Below are positions 40,101 through 49,565 of a stretch of DNA of 64,000 nt, one piece after another. The notes under the pieces are model-generated. The model did no database searches, was not told where the DNA came from, and saw only the letters and a program-made list of their open reading frames with translations. Positions within the stretch are counted from its first letter, which is position 1, and the number at the start of each line of letters is the position of its first letter. A program made the translations under genes and the position numbers. The stretch lies in NCBI RefSeq assembly GCF_029852145.1, contig NC_079971.1:4583697-4647696 (forward strand), given 5' to 3'. Origin of the DNA: Microplitis mediator. Its lineage: Eukaryota; Arthropoda; Insecta; Hymenoptera; Braconidae.

Positions 40101-43100
40101 GTAAGGAATTAAATTATCTACAAAAAAGTTCCTATAATATTTTTTGATAAGACTGATAGTTTCGCCTGAAAAGTAAAAAAATCTAAAAATTCACTATAAA
40201 TTTGACTTGAAGCTTAAATAACTTTTGAACAGTGGGATTTATCAAAAAATGATAAGAGACTTTTTTTGTAGAGCATTCAATTTCCTACAAAAAAATTTAT
40301 TGTGCATAAAAATCCGTTGATTGGTTTATGAGCTGGAAAATTCTAAAAAAAAAAAATTTTTTTTCCCGTGTTATTTAAATGGAAAATAGAAAAATGGATT
40401 GAGGCAAACCTTAATATCATTATTAAGAGCTCGGAATGGTACCAAAATTCTTATTTTTAGTTATACTTTCAATTTTTAGATACCATAAAAAAAAAAAAAA
40501 ATTGTTTTTTTTTTTTTGAAACACCCTAATAAATATATATATAGAAAAAAAGATTTTTTGATACAAGAAATTTTTTCTCACCCCAAGAAATTTTATGTTC
40601 ATAATTTTTGGGGAAGTAAAAATTTTTTGCGGTAAAAAATCCTTTCTTGTGTACATTACATATATACATATATGTTTATAAATATGTGGACATGTGTTTA
40701 ACGGATTGGTTGGGAATGTATAATGTATGTATGTATAAATATGTATGGGTATATGGATATATATATGTGTTATTTATAGAGTATGTAATTCATGCGGAAA
40801 CGGTTTACGTATGGGCTGTTAAATTTTGTCGTAATAACCATCAAGCCACGCACCTTGCATCTGTTGGTTTGTATGTCACATCGTATTTTTCCACCTGATC
40901 TACTTGGCTCGTGCTCCAGGATACGCGGACGGATGTCGGACTGAGGAACATGACTGTTACGTTTTCCGGGACGCCTGGCACGCCTGTCATGGAACCTATA
41001 AAAAATTTTTATAAATAAACAAAGTGAGAATGAGAGTCAGTTAATACGAAACACAAAAATATATCAGCTATATATAGGGTAGAAGTAGCATTTGTGGCCA
41101 CTGCTCCATTTTTGGACATTTATTTTAATCAATGAAGAAGTATGAAAAAATTTTCATTGAAATAGTCCGATAAGAGTATCTTTGTAGGGGAGGAGGGGGC
41201 AAAATGGGCCCCTTAAAATTTTTAGTACGCTGATAAATTCGGGTGGATAATAAGCTTATCGAAATTTCTTATACACTGTTAAAAAAAATTTGAAAATTAC
41301 AATACAAAAGGAATTGAATTTTCATAACTAGATATTTGAATTGTATTTTCAATGAAAAAAGCTTTAAATTTAATATACGTAATTTAATAATCAAACTGGT
41401 ATTCAAAATTAAGAAAAAAAATATGAATTTTAATAAACGTACTTAAAATTTATACTTGATTTTTAAATTTTCAAAGCAAGTATTGAAAATTCTAAAACAT
41501 ATATTGAATTTTAAAAATTCTATTTGAAATTTCATAATACTTGTTTGAAAATTCAAAAAAAAGTATTTGAAAATCCAAAGTGTTAATTTGAAAATTCAAA
41601 AACGTGAATTTTAAATTCTATATGGAATTAGTGATGAAATTTCAAGCACAAATGTATGTGTTTATATGATACTGAAGTTAGCAGACGTCAAATAATTTTG
41701 GAATTTTTTAAAAAACGATAAATTATAAAAAAAAAAAAATATTTTGAATAATTGCACTTGTAGATTTTTTTATTTTCTACATGTGCATTTTTTTAGTTTT
41801 TTTTTTTTTGCAATTGATTTGGTGAAAAAAAATCAAAAAATTGTTGATTGTCTGCTAACTTCTGGATCATGTGTTTATTGCGTTACATACAATCTTTGAA
41901 AATTCAAACAATTTTTTTTACAGTGTACAATGAGGGCTAAAATAGACCACTAAAACTGTTCATTAAATATAATTTATATAGAAAGTTAAAGATAATAAAG
42001 TTACGTTTTAAAGTTATGTCGCAGCAGACTATTAAAATTACTTTTATATTATTAAAATACAATTGTTTTATAGTTATTTGCAAATATCACACGTGTAAAG
42101 AATAAAAAATATCAAGTCCGAAATTTTTTGAATGGGCCCACTTTGCCCCTAATTTTCGATTTTTCAATTTTAATGGACGCAGCATAATGAAGCTAAACTA
42201 AAAAGAAGTAAACACGCAAAAAAAATGAATGATATTATAATTATTTTCTTAAGGGGCTCACTCTGCCCCCCTCTCCCCTGCACATTTTTAAAATTAATTA
42301 TGTCATTGTGTCTTTTACAAATTAATTTATTAAAATTTTTCAAGTGTCCAAAACTGGCCAAAAACGGTACCTCTGACCTACTGTTTATTTTTTTAATTTC
42401 AGTTGGCGGGAAAAATATAAAAAATTTAGGATTTGACAAAAATATCCCCCAGCTTCCAAGTTCATGATTATCAGCAAGACGGATATTTATGTACTGATGT
42501 TTTGACAACTGGGTAATTTTTCATTGGCAATTGGGTATTTTTGAATTTGATATTTTCACTGATCATCATGTCAGTCATGTTCGCATGTGCGTTAAAAAAA
42601 AATAAACAAAAATTTTATGTAGTTGAGGATATTTTAATGTTTCAAATATTTTTTTAACACCATTATCATTTCTGGGGCAAATTATTTATACTTTTTTTTG
42701 AATGGCATACTTTTATTATTTTTACGATCGGAAATTATTTCAAGTCCATAGTACGTGGGTTAAAATTATCGTATTAAAATGAGGAAAATTTTATTTTAAA
42801 AATACAAATTCATGCATTAATTATTTTTTAATAATAATAAAAATGGAACTGGAATTTCAAATTTAAATTTTCTAATTTAAAATTCATGAAATATTTCAAA
42901 TAAAAAATCTTACAAATTCAAAATTTCGTTATTTTAATAAAAATTATTCACAAGCTTAAAGTTACAGTTTTAAATCAAGTGATTTTATAAATCCATTTTT
43001 TTTTATTGATATAATAAATTTTATCTAAAGCCGTTTCTTTATCGTTTGATAAAACCCGAATTGAAGAGATAAGATTTTTAAAAAAATAAATTGAAGCTTA

Positions 43101-43872
43101 AATCATAAGCTCCCACATAAATTCAATAAGAGACTTCAAAAATTTTTAAAATCAACAAATACTGAAAAAAATTTTTTTTATACTTAATTATTTTACTCAT
43201 TATTAGAGCCAGGATTTTTGAGTTAATTTAAAAATAATTAATAATTAGTGGTGTGAAATTTTTTATATTACGGGGAAAATATTGGTCTTATAAAAAAAGT
43301 TTTCAAACAAAAGTTGTGGGAAATTCAATTTTCTAAAAAAAATGTCTCTTATAATTTTTTCTTAGGGTCAATAAGAAAACCGTAATTTCAAAATTAAGAT
43401 TTTGATAATTAACAAAATTTTGAATCGTTCATTATGAATCTTAATTTTTGAATTACGATGAAAATATTGATCGTATAAGAAAATTATAAGAGACATTTTT
43501 TTTAGAAAATTTAATTTCCTACAACTTTTGTTCGAAAACTTTTTTACTAAAGCCGATATTTTCCCCGCAATATAAAAAAATTGAACTATTAACTTCCAAA
43601 ATAAGGCAACAATCTTGTCCCTACTCATTACAAACATATTTATATAATGACGTAGAAGCGCGTTAATAATAAATAACTCCAAGTATAAAAAAATAAAATA
43701 TCTATATTTAGTGATCGACTTTCCTATTTATAACTACATACATATATTTTTAAAGTGTAGTTTATGTTTTCCGAAGGTGACGTTGCATTAAGAGTATTAT
43801 TTATTAACCAAGTAAATATTTACCAACAAATCCTACGCCGTAAAGAACAAGCATAGCGGCCCAAAGGACCAT
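20890..43872 (-). CDS. FNDC4/FNDC5-like (irisin family) transmembrane protein with FN3 domain
   Basis: Ten minus-strand exons join in frame: 43824-43872, 40854-40995, 38743-38880, 36911-37050, 34413-34516, 32930-33142, 27403-27549, 23424-23818, 22280-22420 and 20890-21142; 573 residues, or 527 without the third. Residues 1-16 are a signal peptide (MVLWAAMLVLYGVGFV). An FN3 domain follows, from VPENVTV to PIVFRTLG. A Pro-rich linker leads to the transmembrane block GIVVMVLIVWAGAIALFF, which aligns closely with the FNDC5 helix (VVVLFMWAGVIALF). The cytoplasmic tail is far longer than in vertebrate FNDC5. It contains a Gly-rich stretch, an Asp/Asn-rich stretch, a run of nine His, and ends DDYL. 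Vertebrate relatives shed the FN3 part as a hormone; whether this one does is unknown. In-frame sequence upstream of the chosen ATG also lacks stops back to 44115, but the signal peptide supports this start. Confidence 0.88.
21236..22200. mobile_element. 965-bp foldback element (TTAGGGTG family)
   Basis: The left arm begins AGGGTGGTCGTTAAAAATTT and the right arm ends AAATTTTTAACGACCACCCT. The arms also pair through TCTCAGACGCCCGATAAAAA further in. The interior is non-coding. It lies in the last intron of the FNDC-like gene. Confidence 0.9.
22494..22629. mobile_element. 140-bp MITE, family C copy 2
   Basis: Begins CGGCTGCCCAATTTCAAAAT and ends TGTTTTGAAATTAGGCAGCCG. The body matches the copy at 9103-9240. 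It lies in an intron of the FNDC-like gene. Confidence 0.85.
24267..26114. mobile_element. 1.85-kb foldback element interrupted by a LINE fragment
   Basis: The left end GGGTCATTCCATGTCAAATC is inverted at the right as GATTTGACATGGAATGACTC. The arms run about 620 bp, with a loop at about 24890-25070. Pairing of the right arm breaks at 25302 and resumes near 25746, where the LINE fragment was inserted. Open frames inside are low-complexity Phe/Lys shadows. Confidence 0.9.
25303..25745 (+). mobile_element. 5'-truncated non-LTR retrotransposon 3' end
   Basis: The frame 25306-25503 ends in a peptide with HHGPRNRISNLVNDHCSVIN, typical of the C-terminus of Jockey/CR1-like reverse transcriptase polyproteins. 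It is followed by a 3' UTR with the hairpin GGGGACTTAGAGTCCCC and a TAAA-repeat tail at 25719-25745. The insertion point is exact, because the opposite arm of the palindrome shows the uninterrupted sequence GAAGTATTTTTAGAGC. Confidence 0.85.
26205..26256 (+). repeat. tRNA-like B-box sequence, copy 1
   Basis: Contains GAGGTCGTGGATTCGATTCC, close to the pol III B box (GGTTCGANTCC), in a unit with ACAGAGTAATTTTGATTTAT that is repeated at 26519-26600. There is no cloverleaf and no acceptor stem, so this is at most a decayed tRNA-derived repeat. Confidence 0.4.
26519..26600 (+). repeat. tRNA-like B-box sequence, copy 2
   Basis: Contains GTCGTGGGTTCGAGTCCTGA with a perfect B box GGTTCGAGTCC. It repeats the surrounding sequence of copy 1 about 350 bp away in the same direction. 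No full tRNA fold can be drawn. Confidence 0.4.
28171..28322. mobile_element. MITE, family B copy 4 (shortened)
   Basis: Starts GTGAGTGTAGAAGACATCAG and ends CCGTCTGCTACATTCAC. The arms are shorter and more diverged than in the other copies. It lies in an intron of the FNDC-like gene. Confidence 0.8.
29944..30060 (-). CDS. Possible alternative Cys-rich terminal exon of the FNDC-like gene
   Basis: Following the phase-0 end of the exon at 32930-33142, an AG at 30061-30062 opens a frame of 38 codons ending in TGA. The peptide begins CGGGGCGVLEQC and has five Cys. Used in place of the exon at 27403, it would give a protein that stops soon after the membrane-proximal region. The acceptor has a weak pyrimidine tract, so this is tentative. 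The block is clearly more GC-rich than the sequence around it. Confidence 0.4.
   Translation of the reverse strand, partial: CGGGGCGVLEQCFHYQRRTREPRDCGCQFALLHRVDIA
30919..31336. mobile_element. 418-bp MITE, family J (CCCGAGTCAAA ends)
   Basis: ACCCGAGTCAAAAAACAAAT and ATTTGTTCTTTGACTCGGGA are inverted. The interior repeats TTTGAGGACT / AGTCTCAAA blocks. It ends about 10 bp before the element at 31347. Confidence 0.8.
31347..32556. mobile_element. 1.2-kb non-autonomous DNA transposon, family T copy 1
   Basis: Ends CACGGAGAGAAAAATTTTAT and TTAAATTTTTCTCTCCGTG are inverted. It contains the GC-rich mark GATGGCGCACCGAAGATCGC. More than 1.1 kb is nearly identical to 60823-62137, so both copies are recent. 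An inner element (CCCGGGTCAAAAATAAAACT ends) is present but has lost its left end here. The 126-codon frame at 31326-31706 is a product of this repeat. Confidence 0.9.
33357..33494. mobile_element. MITE, family D short copy
   Basis: TTACACAAAAACAAGATTTC and GAAATCCTTTTTTTCTGTTTAC face each other around AAATTTTC/GAAAATTT blocks typical of the family. In an intron of the FNDC-like gene. Confidence 0.55.
33580..33975. repeat. Minisatellite of AAAGTCTATCG units
   Basis: About 400 bp built from AAAGTCTATCG alternating with AAATTCTGTCA or AAATTATGTCA. The 11-bp and 10-bp pieces combine into 21-bp and longer higher-order repeats. Two forward frames stay open (from 33613 and 33758) only because the unit lacks stops, giving Lys/Ser/Tyr-rich peptides; these are not genes. 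Confidence 0.93.
34108..34140. repeat. AAT trinucleotide microsatellite
   Basis: About eleven units of AAT/TAA in an intron of the FNDC-like gene. Confidence 0.95.
35152..36305. mobile_element. 1.15-kb element N rich in ATATAT motifs
   Basis: Ends CCCGTGTGAAAATAACATAT and ATATTGTTTTTTCATACGGG are inverted, with TATATGGTCAAAATATAT just inside. The interior is full of CATATATN repeats in both directions. The MITE at 35323-35643 has inserted in it. Confidence 0.65.
35323..35643. mobile_element. 320-bp foldback MITE (ACACGGAGAAAAA ends)
   Basis: The arms are nearly perfect complements for over 110 bp, from ACACGGAGAAAAATGTTGG through CTATCGACGAAACTTGAAAC to GCATCCAAAAAATTATTATG. The high identity of the arms suggests a recent insertion. 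Confidence 0.92.
37369..37935. mobile_element. 567-bp MITE W carrying a GC-rich core and an NRF1-like site
   Basis: TACACGGAGAAAATTTTTTT and AATTTTCTCCGTGTA are inverted ends. The middle, 37440-37720, is much more GC-rich and includes GCGCATGCGCAT at 37651. A 94-codon minus-strand frame lies there but does not resemble a known protein. Confidence 0.75.
38180..38418. mobile_element. MITE, family D
   Basis: ACACAGAAAAAAAGGATTTC and GAAATTAATTTTTTCTGTGT are inverted, with runs of CAAGAAAATTTTTACTT-type blocks. It lies about 320 bp from the NET cassette exon, in the adjoining intron. Confidence 0.75.
38743..38880 (-). CDS. Probable cassette exon inserting NET repeats and poly-Asp into the FN3 domain
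   Basis: The 138-bp exon has an acceptor after TTTTTTTTCCCGGCGTATAG, a donor AAAAG|GTATAT, and phase 2 at both ends, so it can be included or skipped without changing frame. It encodes 46 residues: NET at 65, 80, 84 and 96 (full-length numbering), a degenerate NEP at 92, and six consecutive Asp at 100-105. It falls between YKPTDA and MVRLVAGN, in the loop after the third predicted strand of the FN3 fold. The residues resemble nothing in vertebrate FNDC4/5. That it is transcribed is inferred from the splice sites and frame. Confidence 0.7.
39518..40527. mobile_element. 1.0-kb foldback element (TTAGGGTG family)
   Basis: Starts AGGGTGATTCAGAAAAAAAA and ends TTTTTTGAAACACCCT. The long arms pair through TTAATATTAAGGTTTGCCTC-type blocks and AACTTTTGAACAGTGGGATT. 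No coding capacity. Confidence 0.88.
40541..40653. mobile_element. MITE, family D short copy
   Basis: TATAGAAAAAAAGATTTTTT and AAAAAATCCTTTCTTGTGTA face each other. It lies 200 bp from the FN3 exon at 40854. Confidence 0.5.
41273..41926. mobile_element. Element E copy 1, nested in H
   Basis: Begins CACTGTTAAAAAAAATTTG and ends AATTTTTTTTACAGTG. Apart from the 213-bp insertion inside, it is the reverse complement of the copy at 46058-46500. Confidence 0.88.
41666..41870. mobile_element. hAT-like MITE (family A), innermost of the nest, with 8-bp duplication
   Basis: ATGATACTGAAGTTAGCAGA and TCTGCTAACTTCTGGATCAT are inverted. It is flanked by GTGTTTAT at 41658-41665 and 41871-41878. The copy of element E at 46058 has a single copy of this 8-mer (on the other strand), proving the duplication. 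Confidence 0.95.
43206..43624. mobile_element. Foldback element, family F copy 2
   Basis: Starts GCCAGGATTTTTGAGTTAAT and ends AACAATCTTGTCCCTA, opposite in direction to the copy at 3124. The arms carry AAATATTGGTCTTATAAAAA and its complement. It lies just 3' of the signal-peptide exon in the FNDC-like gene. Confidence 0.75.
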
Positions 43873-45299
43873 ACCGCCAGGGAGGTGAAGGCGGCGGACC
43901 AGACCTGGACCGCTTGTACTCGCGCACAATAAATCTGAATTTTTTTTTTTTATAAATATAAACTTTACGCGGTTTCCACATTCAAATTTTGAAATAACAT
44001 TCGATAAACTTTTATCAAACTTCGCCAAATCACTGTCTCCTCTGTATCCGACTTCACTTTTGTCAGCACAAACATCAAATAACTTATTTTCAAATAAATT
44101 TCTACCAAAACGCATCTCGCGTACTGAGTCGCAGTAATTTCTTCATGTTCACATCACAATTTTTATCCATCGCAGGCCTCCTTCTCTGAAAACAAACAAA
44201 ATTATCATCAATAAATTAAATATTTGAATCAAAAACACTCTTTCACTTTATATCGATTAGAACTAACTACCAAAAATATTTCAAAATATATATATGTATA
44301 TATATATATATAGATTAAAACAAGGACATGTGTGATGTTTGAATGAAAAATAAATGATTGCCTCCAGCCCCAACGCAAACAAATAACGCGCAAGACTGAA
44401 AGCTCAAAGGCCAAAGAACAAAAAAATAAAAGCTGATTTTTTTTATCAAATTTGTTGTATTATATTTTGATTGACGTATTTTATTACTCTCTTTACATGT
44501 TACTAGGAAATAATTACATAATTATCTTTATCTCTGTTAGAAATATACAAATGTATGTATATATATTTGAGATCTAAGTTAACGTACACGCACGAGCAAC
44601 TGAGAACATACAAACCATTATACCCAATGCTCGGCATTAACGTTTGGATAATTGCCAAAATATGTTTGTTTAAAAAAAAAATATTGTCTGAGGTTGTTGA
44701 CATCCTGGGACAATAGATAATTTTAGATGAACTCGCGTATATCGAGTATGGAACGCACGCGTTTTTGAACTTTTTTGTTGTTTATAAACAATGACGGTAA
44801 CAATTATTGGTTATTGTGTTGCAATCGACTTTGTGCATATAAAGGTTAATTATTGGATAGCCACTCAGGCCTTGAGCTATTAATTGAATCGTATATTTAA
44901 TTATAACGGTTGGGTAAATTAAATTGTTACATTTCCAATTAACGATTGACGATTCTCAGTTTCGTCATTAAACCAAAATAGCGAGGCTTGGGTACTGTAT
45001 AATGACGATATTAACTTTAATGAGAGGGGAGGCTGAGTCTTACTGTATGTATACACAGTAGGTTTATTAGTTGGTTACATTATATGTTGTCACATAATAT
45101 TAATAATGTTAAAATTAGGTTGCCTTACACACTAAGTGGGTTTCATATTCTGTACGGTAGATAATAATCAAGTTCATTGTATTAAATTTGAGGTCGATGG
45201 GTTTAAAACTCTAGTTGATGGCACTTTAATTTTTTTTTAATTTTTATTGATTTTAGTTTTTACTCTTAGACAATTTTATTATTGATTTTATTGTTATTA

Positions 45300-45362
45300 T
45301 TATTATTATTATTGTTATTATTATTAGAATTTTTTATGGCTTCCTGGGTTCAATTCCCAGAC
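45300..45362 (+). repeat. ATT microsatellite followed by a tRNA-like T-arm
   Basis: A run of TTA/TTG units is followed by CTGGGTTCAATTCCCAG (about 45345-45361), a perfect five-base-pair stem with a seven-base loop TTCAATT, as in a tRNA T-arm. The following ACTAAATTATTATT resembles the sequence after the B box at 26519. The rest of a tRNA is missing. Confidence 0.45.
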
Positions 45363-45448
45363 TAAATTATTATTATTTTTTCAGTTCCTTTCTATTATAC
45401 ATTAAATTGATTCACATGTTAACATTCAAATGTTATAGAATTACTTTA

Positions 45449-45878
45449 CACTGTAAAAAATTTGCGAATTAAATGCGGAGTAAATATGGAGCGGCCCTGG
45501 TGAAAATTTTCCGGACTTTTCTCTGAATAACTCTGATAAAGTCTTTAGAACTTTGAAAAAGTCTTTAGAACTTTAGAACTGAGTTTTTCAGACAAAAAAT
45601 TCCGAAAAATTTCCACCAGGGGGATGACTGTTTGTTTATTAAATCCCTACGGAGTGAAATTTACTCCGAAGGGGAGTTTATTTATATATTAAAACTCCTA
45701 ATCGGAGTAAATGCGGATTTAAATAAAATCCAGATCACTACGAAATCACTCCGCTGAAAAAAATAGTTTCCTATTTACTCCATATGAGGTGATTAGTCCT
45801 AAAAACTCTAAAACTCCGAGTAACGAAGTGAATTCCGATTTAAATAAAATTTGTAATCACTCCCGATTTTTTACAGTG
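45449..45878. mobile_element. MITE, family L copy 1 (CACTGTAAAAAAT ends)
   Basis: CACTGTAAAAAATTTGCG and CACTCCCGATTTTTTACAGTG face each other. It contains many CGGAGTAAA / TTTACTCCG inverted blocks. A shorter relative is at 54630-54770. Confidence 0.75.
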
Positions 45879-46057
45879 TAATTATAATACACGCAGATAA
45901 TTTTTGAGTAAAAATTACTCATAAAGTTTGATACTGTAAGGACATCTAGCTAGTGACTAAATTTTTACCATGTTGTTAGTAGAAATTGCACTTCATTTAA
46001 ATGCTATCGAGTAGTATATTTTATAATGTGCATGAGAAAAATTTAGATATTTACCAC

Positions 46058-46500
46058 ACACTGTAAAAAAAAAATTGTTTGAATTTTCAAAGATTGTATA
46101 TAACGCAATAAACACATACATTTGTGCTTGAAATTTCATTGCTAATTTCATATAGAATTTAAAATAGACGTTTTTGAATTTTCAAATTAACACTTTGGAT
46201 TTTCAAATACTTTTTTTTGAATTTTCAAATAAGTATTATGAAATTTCAAATAGAATTTTTAAAATTCAATATATGTTTTAGAATTTTCAATACTTGCTTT
46301 GAAAATTTAAAAATAAAGTATAAATTTTAAGTACGTTTATTAAAATTCATATTTTTTTTCTTAATTTTGAATACCAGTTTGATTATTAAATTACGTATAT
46401 TAAATTTAAAGCTTTTTTCATTGAAAATACAATTCAAATATCTAGTTATGAAAATTCAATTCCTTTTGTATTGTAATTTTCAAATTATTTTTAACAGTGC
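46058..46500. mobile_element. Element E copy 2 (uninterrupted)
   Basis: CACTGTAAAAAAAAAATTG and CAAATTATTTTTAACAGTG are inverted ends. It matches copy 1 at 41273 over its full length on the opposite strand, without the MITE. Confidence 0.88.
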
Positions 46501-48659
46501 ATGTTATCTCAATATCATATTTTTTGGGTAATTTTTACTAAAAATTTATCTGCGTGTACAAGAAAACGTTCAAATTTCAAAATTGTAGATACGAAAACGC
46601 ATACAACAGGAAAGTTAACTGTTTATAAGGGATTTAAATGGTTTAATAGTTCAAATAATGAATTAAGAAGTGAAAATCGAATTTCAATTTTCAAAATAAA
46701 GCTCGAAAATCATATTAAATTGAAAATTTACTACATGGATAAAATGAATAATTATATGTAATTTCCGAAATTGTAATAATTACGTAAAATAGCATTTGAT
46801 AAATCAATAAACATTACACTGATATTATTATTATTATTTTTTTATTGTTATTCTTGATAAGATGATTATGAAGAGGAGTAACTTTAGACTTTATTGTTCA
46901 TAAAACCAGTGTTTTAATTGAATTTTTAAGTCAATATACTTTCGTCATGTGTCTACGCTAAAATTAAACGATAAGATCGATTGTCGTTGCTACTCCCAGC
47001 ACGGCACACATTTATAAATAGAAATTTTTCTTTGGTATTTCCTCGTGATTTTAGTGTCATCTCTTCAGTAATTAGCTCATTTAACAAAAATAATCATAAA
47101 TACCAAAATCTATCTCAAAAAATTTTCAAACATCTGACGCCATTAAAAATAAACAAAAATAAAATAAATCACCGTAACCGTTTTGCAGTAAGTGACTAAA
47201 TAATCAGTAATCAAATCAATAAACCCGACAATGAACTCTGATTGACAATTTAATAATGATCAAAATTAAATACTATTGTTAAATATCACGAAATTAAATG
47301 ACAAACGACGTCATTATCGTTATTTATTTTTGACCTTTACATAAATATTATTTTTACCACTTATTAAAAAAAAAATATAGACCCGAGGGTTGTAAAAAGA
47401 GGGTTAAGGGGTCGTGTATAGTACAGCTCATTATCTTTTTTTTTTACCACTACAAATATCTTATGGACGTTAAAGTATCATATGAAACACGAATTCGACG
47501 TGCCATGACGAATCCTCGTTATTATCTTTGGGGCGTTTTAGTTGCCTAGGCAATCGCACGTGCCAACACTCACTGATACATTTGTACTTTTTTTTGACAA
47601 GGGTATAAATGTTTAAAAATGAGATGATTATTTTTTTTCCGCCATATGTGATCCAGTGGTTATATTTAACACTTCGGGTTATATATGAATCAAAATCATC
47701 GAGACATTTTTCAAAATTATTTTAAAATCAAAATCTTTCAATAAATTTTTTTTTTACTTTTCAATAAATTATTTATTTATTCAATACTTGAAAAAATTTT
47801 CTATAAAAATTTTTGAATCGAAATCTGGTTGCTTCTGTTAGTGGGATATTTAAAAAATAATTATCAGTCTCCGTTTAAATTTTGTATTTCGCGCGTTATT
47901 TATAACAACTGATAATCATAATAATTAATAAAATTAGTATCATTAAGTACATATGTATGTATATTTTTTTTTAATTAAGTCACAATGTGACATGAATCAC
48001 GTGGCATTGCATTACCGCGGTGTTGCGGTCGATTTCATTGATCGTATGTACTTGTCGCATATAATATATACTGTTGAGTATATGAGAGTTCGACCTCGCA
48101 TTCATCTCGACGGCTACAAAAGCTAACTCCGTAATATATCAGTATACTGCTGATAAAACGAAATTAAATGCTAAAAAATTCAAACTTCGCTTTAAAGTCC
48201 AAGTGCAGTTTTGACTAAAAAATTACGATAAACTTTGAATAAAAAAAAAAAAAGAAAATTAATTAAAATAAACTACAGCCAAGTGAAGATTTAAATGACA
48301 AAAGTCAGGATATTTAAATGTATACCTTATTTTAAATCCATCAGCAAAATAATTCCTCCCATGACATTTTTTGCGCGAAAAATCTTATCGTGGATAAGTT
48401 TTTCTTGGCGCTGAGCACTAGTTTATTTATTGTCTTAAATTTATTATTTTAAATTTTATTTAATATTAATTTCTGTCATTAACTACATTATTTATTTAAA
48501 ACATTTCACCACATAAATTTGTACTGATTACTTTTTTTTTAAATTAATTTTTTAAAAAATATCTTTAAGCTTTTTTTGATCACTTGCGAAATTAAATTTC
48601 ACTACTAAAAATTATTGGGGATTTTTAAAAATAATATGAGAAGCGCGAAAAAAAAAATT

Positions 48660-49050
48660 AGCAAGCGGATCTTGACAATTTGGTGTTAATACGAACGAAC
48701 AGAACGACAGGAGTGAAGCGCTGACACTGAAAAGCTCGCCGGGGCGTTTACGAAAGCCAACTACGAGTCTACGGCGAACCGGACGACGTCGACGGGGTGG
48801 AATTGCGGCAGAGATGGGAGGAGGTAGAAGAGAAAAAGGAGGTAGTGGTAGAGGTGGTGGCTCAATCGGAGGATGAGGTGAAGCAAGAGCATGAGCAGGA
48901 GCCAGAGGAGGTTGACGATAAGCAGGAGCAGGAACAAGAGGAGGGAAAGGAGGATGAGGTGATAGTGTATGTAGAGAAGAGCTTGAAAGCTCGAGAGTGC
49001 CCGGGCTGGTCGTCATGCGGAGCCACTCTACTTGTACACTTGTCTACTTA
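48660..49050 (-). promoter_or_regulatory. GC-rich CpG-containing island, candidate 5' exon/promoter
   Basis: The stretch 48720-48800 is rich in CG dinucleotides (CCGGACGACGTCGACGGGG). The next 170 bp is almost purely purine on the plus strand, that is a CT-rich tract on the minus strand. Both strands are open for about 100 codons (Glu/Val-rich one way, Pro/Leu-rich the other), which is expected of purine-biased sequence. The position 4.8 kb upstream of the FNDC-like ATG suggests its promoter or an untranslated first exon; this is inference. Confidence 0.35.
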
Positions 49051-49565
49051 CACATACAAAAAAAAAACATTGTTTTCACAAACTTTTCGCGTAATTACTC
49101 CAGACATCTTTTAGGCTCTTGTTTTTTTTTTTATAAATTTTTAATTGCCAAGTTTATAAACATTTAAGTTTTTTAGGCCTCCCACTTTTAAAAATATCCA
49201 ATAACTCAAATTTTATGCCCGTACTAAAATTTTATCAATTAATTGTAGAAAAGTTGAGACGTTAATTAAAAAAAGTAAAATTTCGAGATATAAATTTTTA
49301 AAAAATTGATTACAATTCTTATAAATTAGGAGTCGAGCGAAATTTGGTAAATAAATTCAAGCCTACAAAATTTTTAAATTACAATGAAAAAATTGACAAA
49401 GATTCTACTGAAATTTAATTACCAAATTTCGTTTGACTCCTAACTGATAACGATTGTAAGTAATTTTTTTTTTTCAAATCTATATTTCGGCGAAATTGCA
49501 ACGTCGTCCTTTTTTCAATTAATGTCTTAATTTTATTTTTCCTTAATTAATTAGATTTTATTATA

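Larger units (their letters stand above)
41187..42279. mobile_element. Element H (GGGGAGGAGGGGGC ends), nested in G
   Basis: Left GGGGAGGAGGGGGCAAAATG and right CTCTGCCCCCCTCTCCCC are inverted repeats. The G-rich tips stand out from the AT-rich surroundings and could form G-quadruplex-like structures. It is interrupted at 41273 by element E. Confidence 0.8.
41076..42379. mobile_element. MITE family G copy 2, host of a four-level nest
   Basis: The two outer pieces (41076-41186 and 42280-42379) together reproduce the intact copy at 15418-15646, from AGGGTAGAAGTAGCATTTG to AAGTGTCCAAAACTGGCC. The 1.1 kb between them is element H with its own passengers. Confidence 0.85.

Noticed and set aside
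43804..44115. Extension of the FNDC-like N-terminus to an upstream Met
   Set aside because: The downstream Met gives a clear signal peptide; the upstream part is unlike a secreted protein start and may be untranslated.
48612..49114. 134-codon Pro-rich and 105-codon Glu-rich frames on opposite strands
   Set aside because: Both follow from a purine tract; treated as a possible promoter or untranslated exon.
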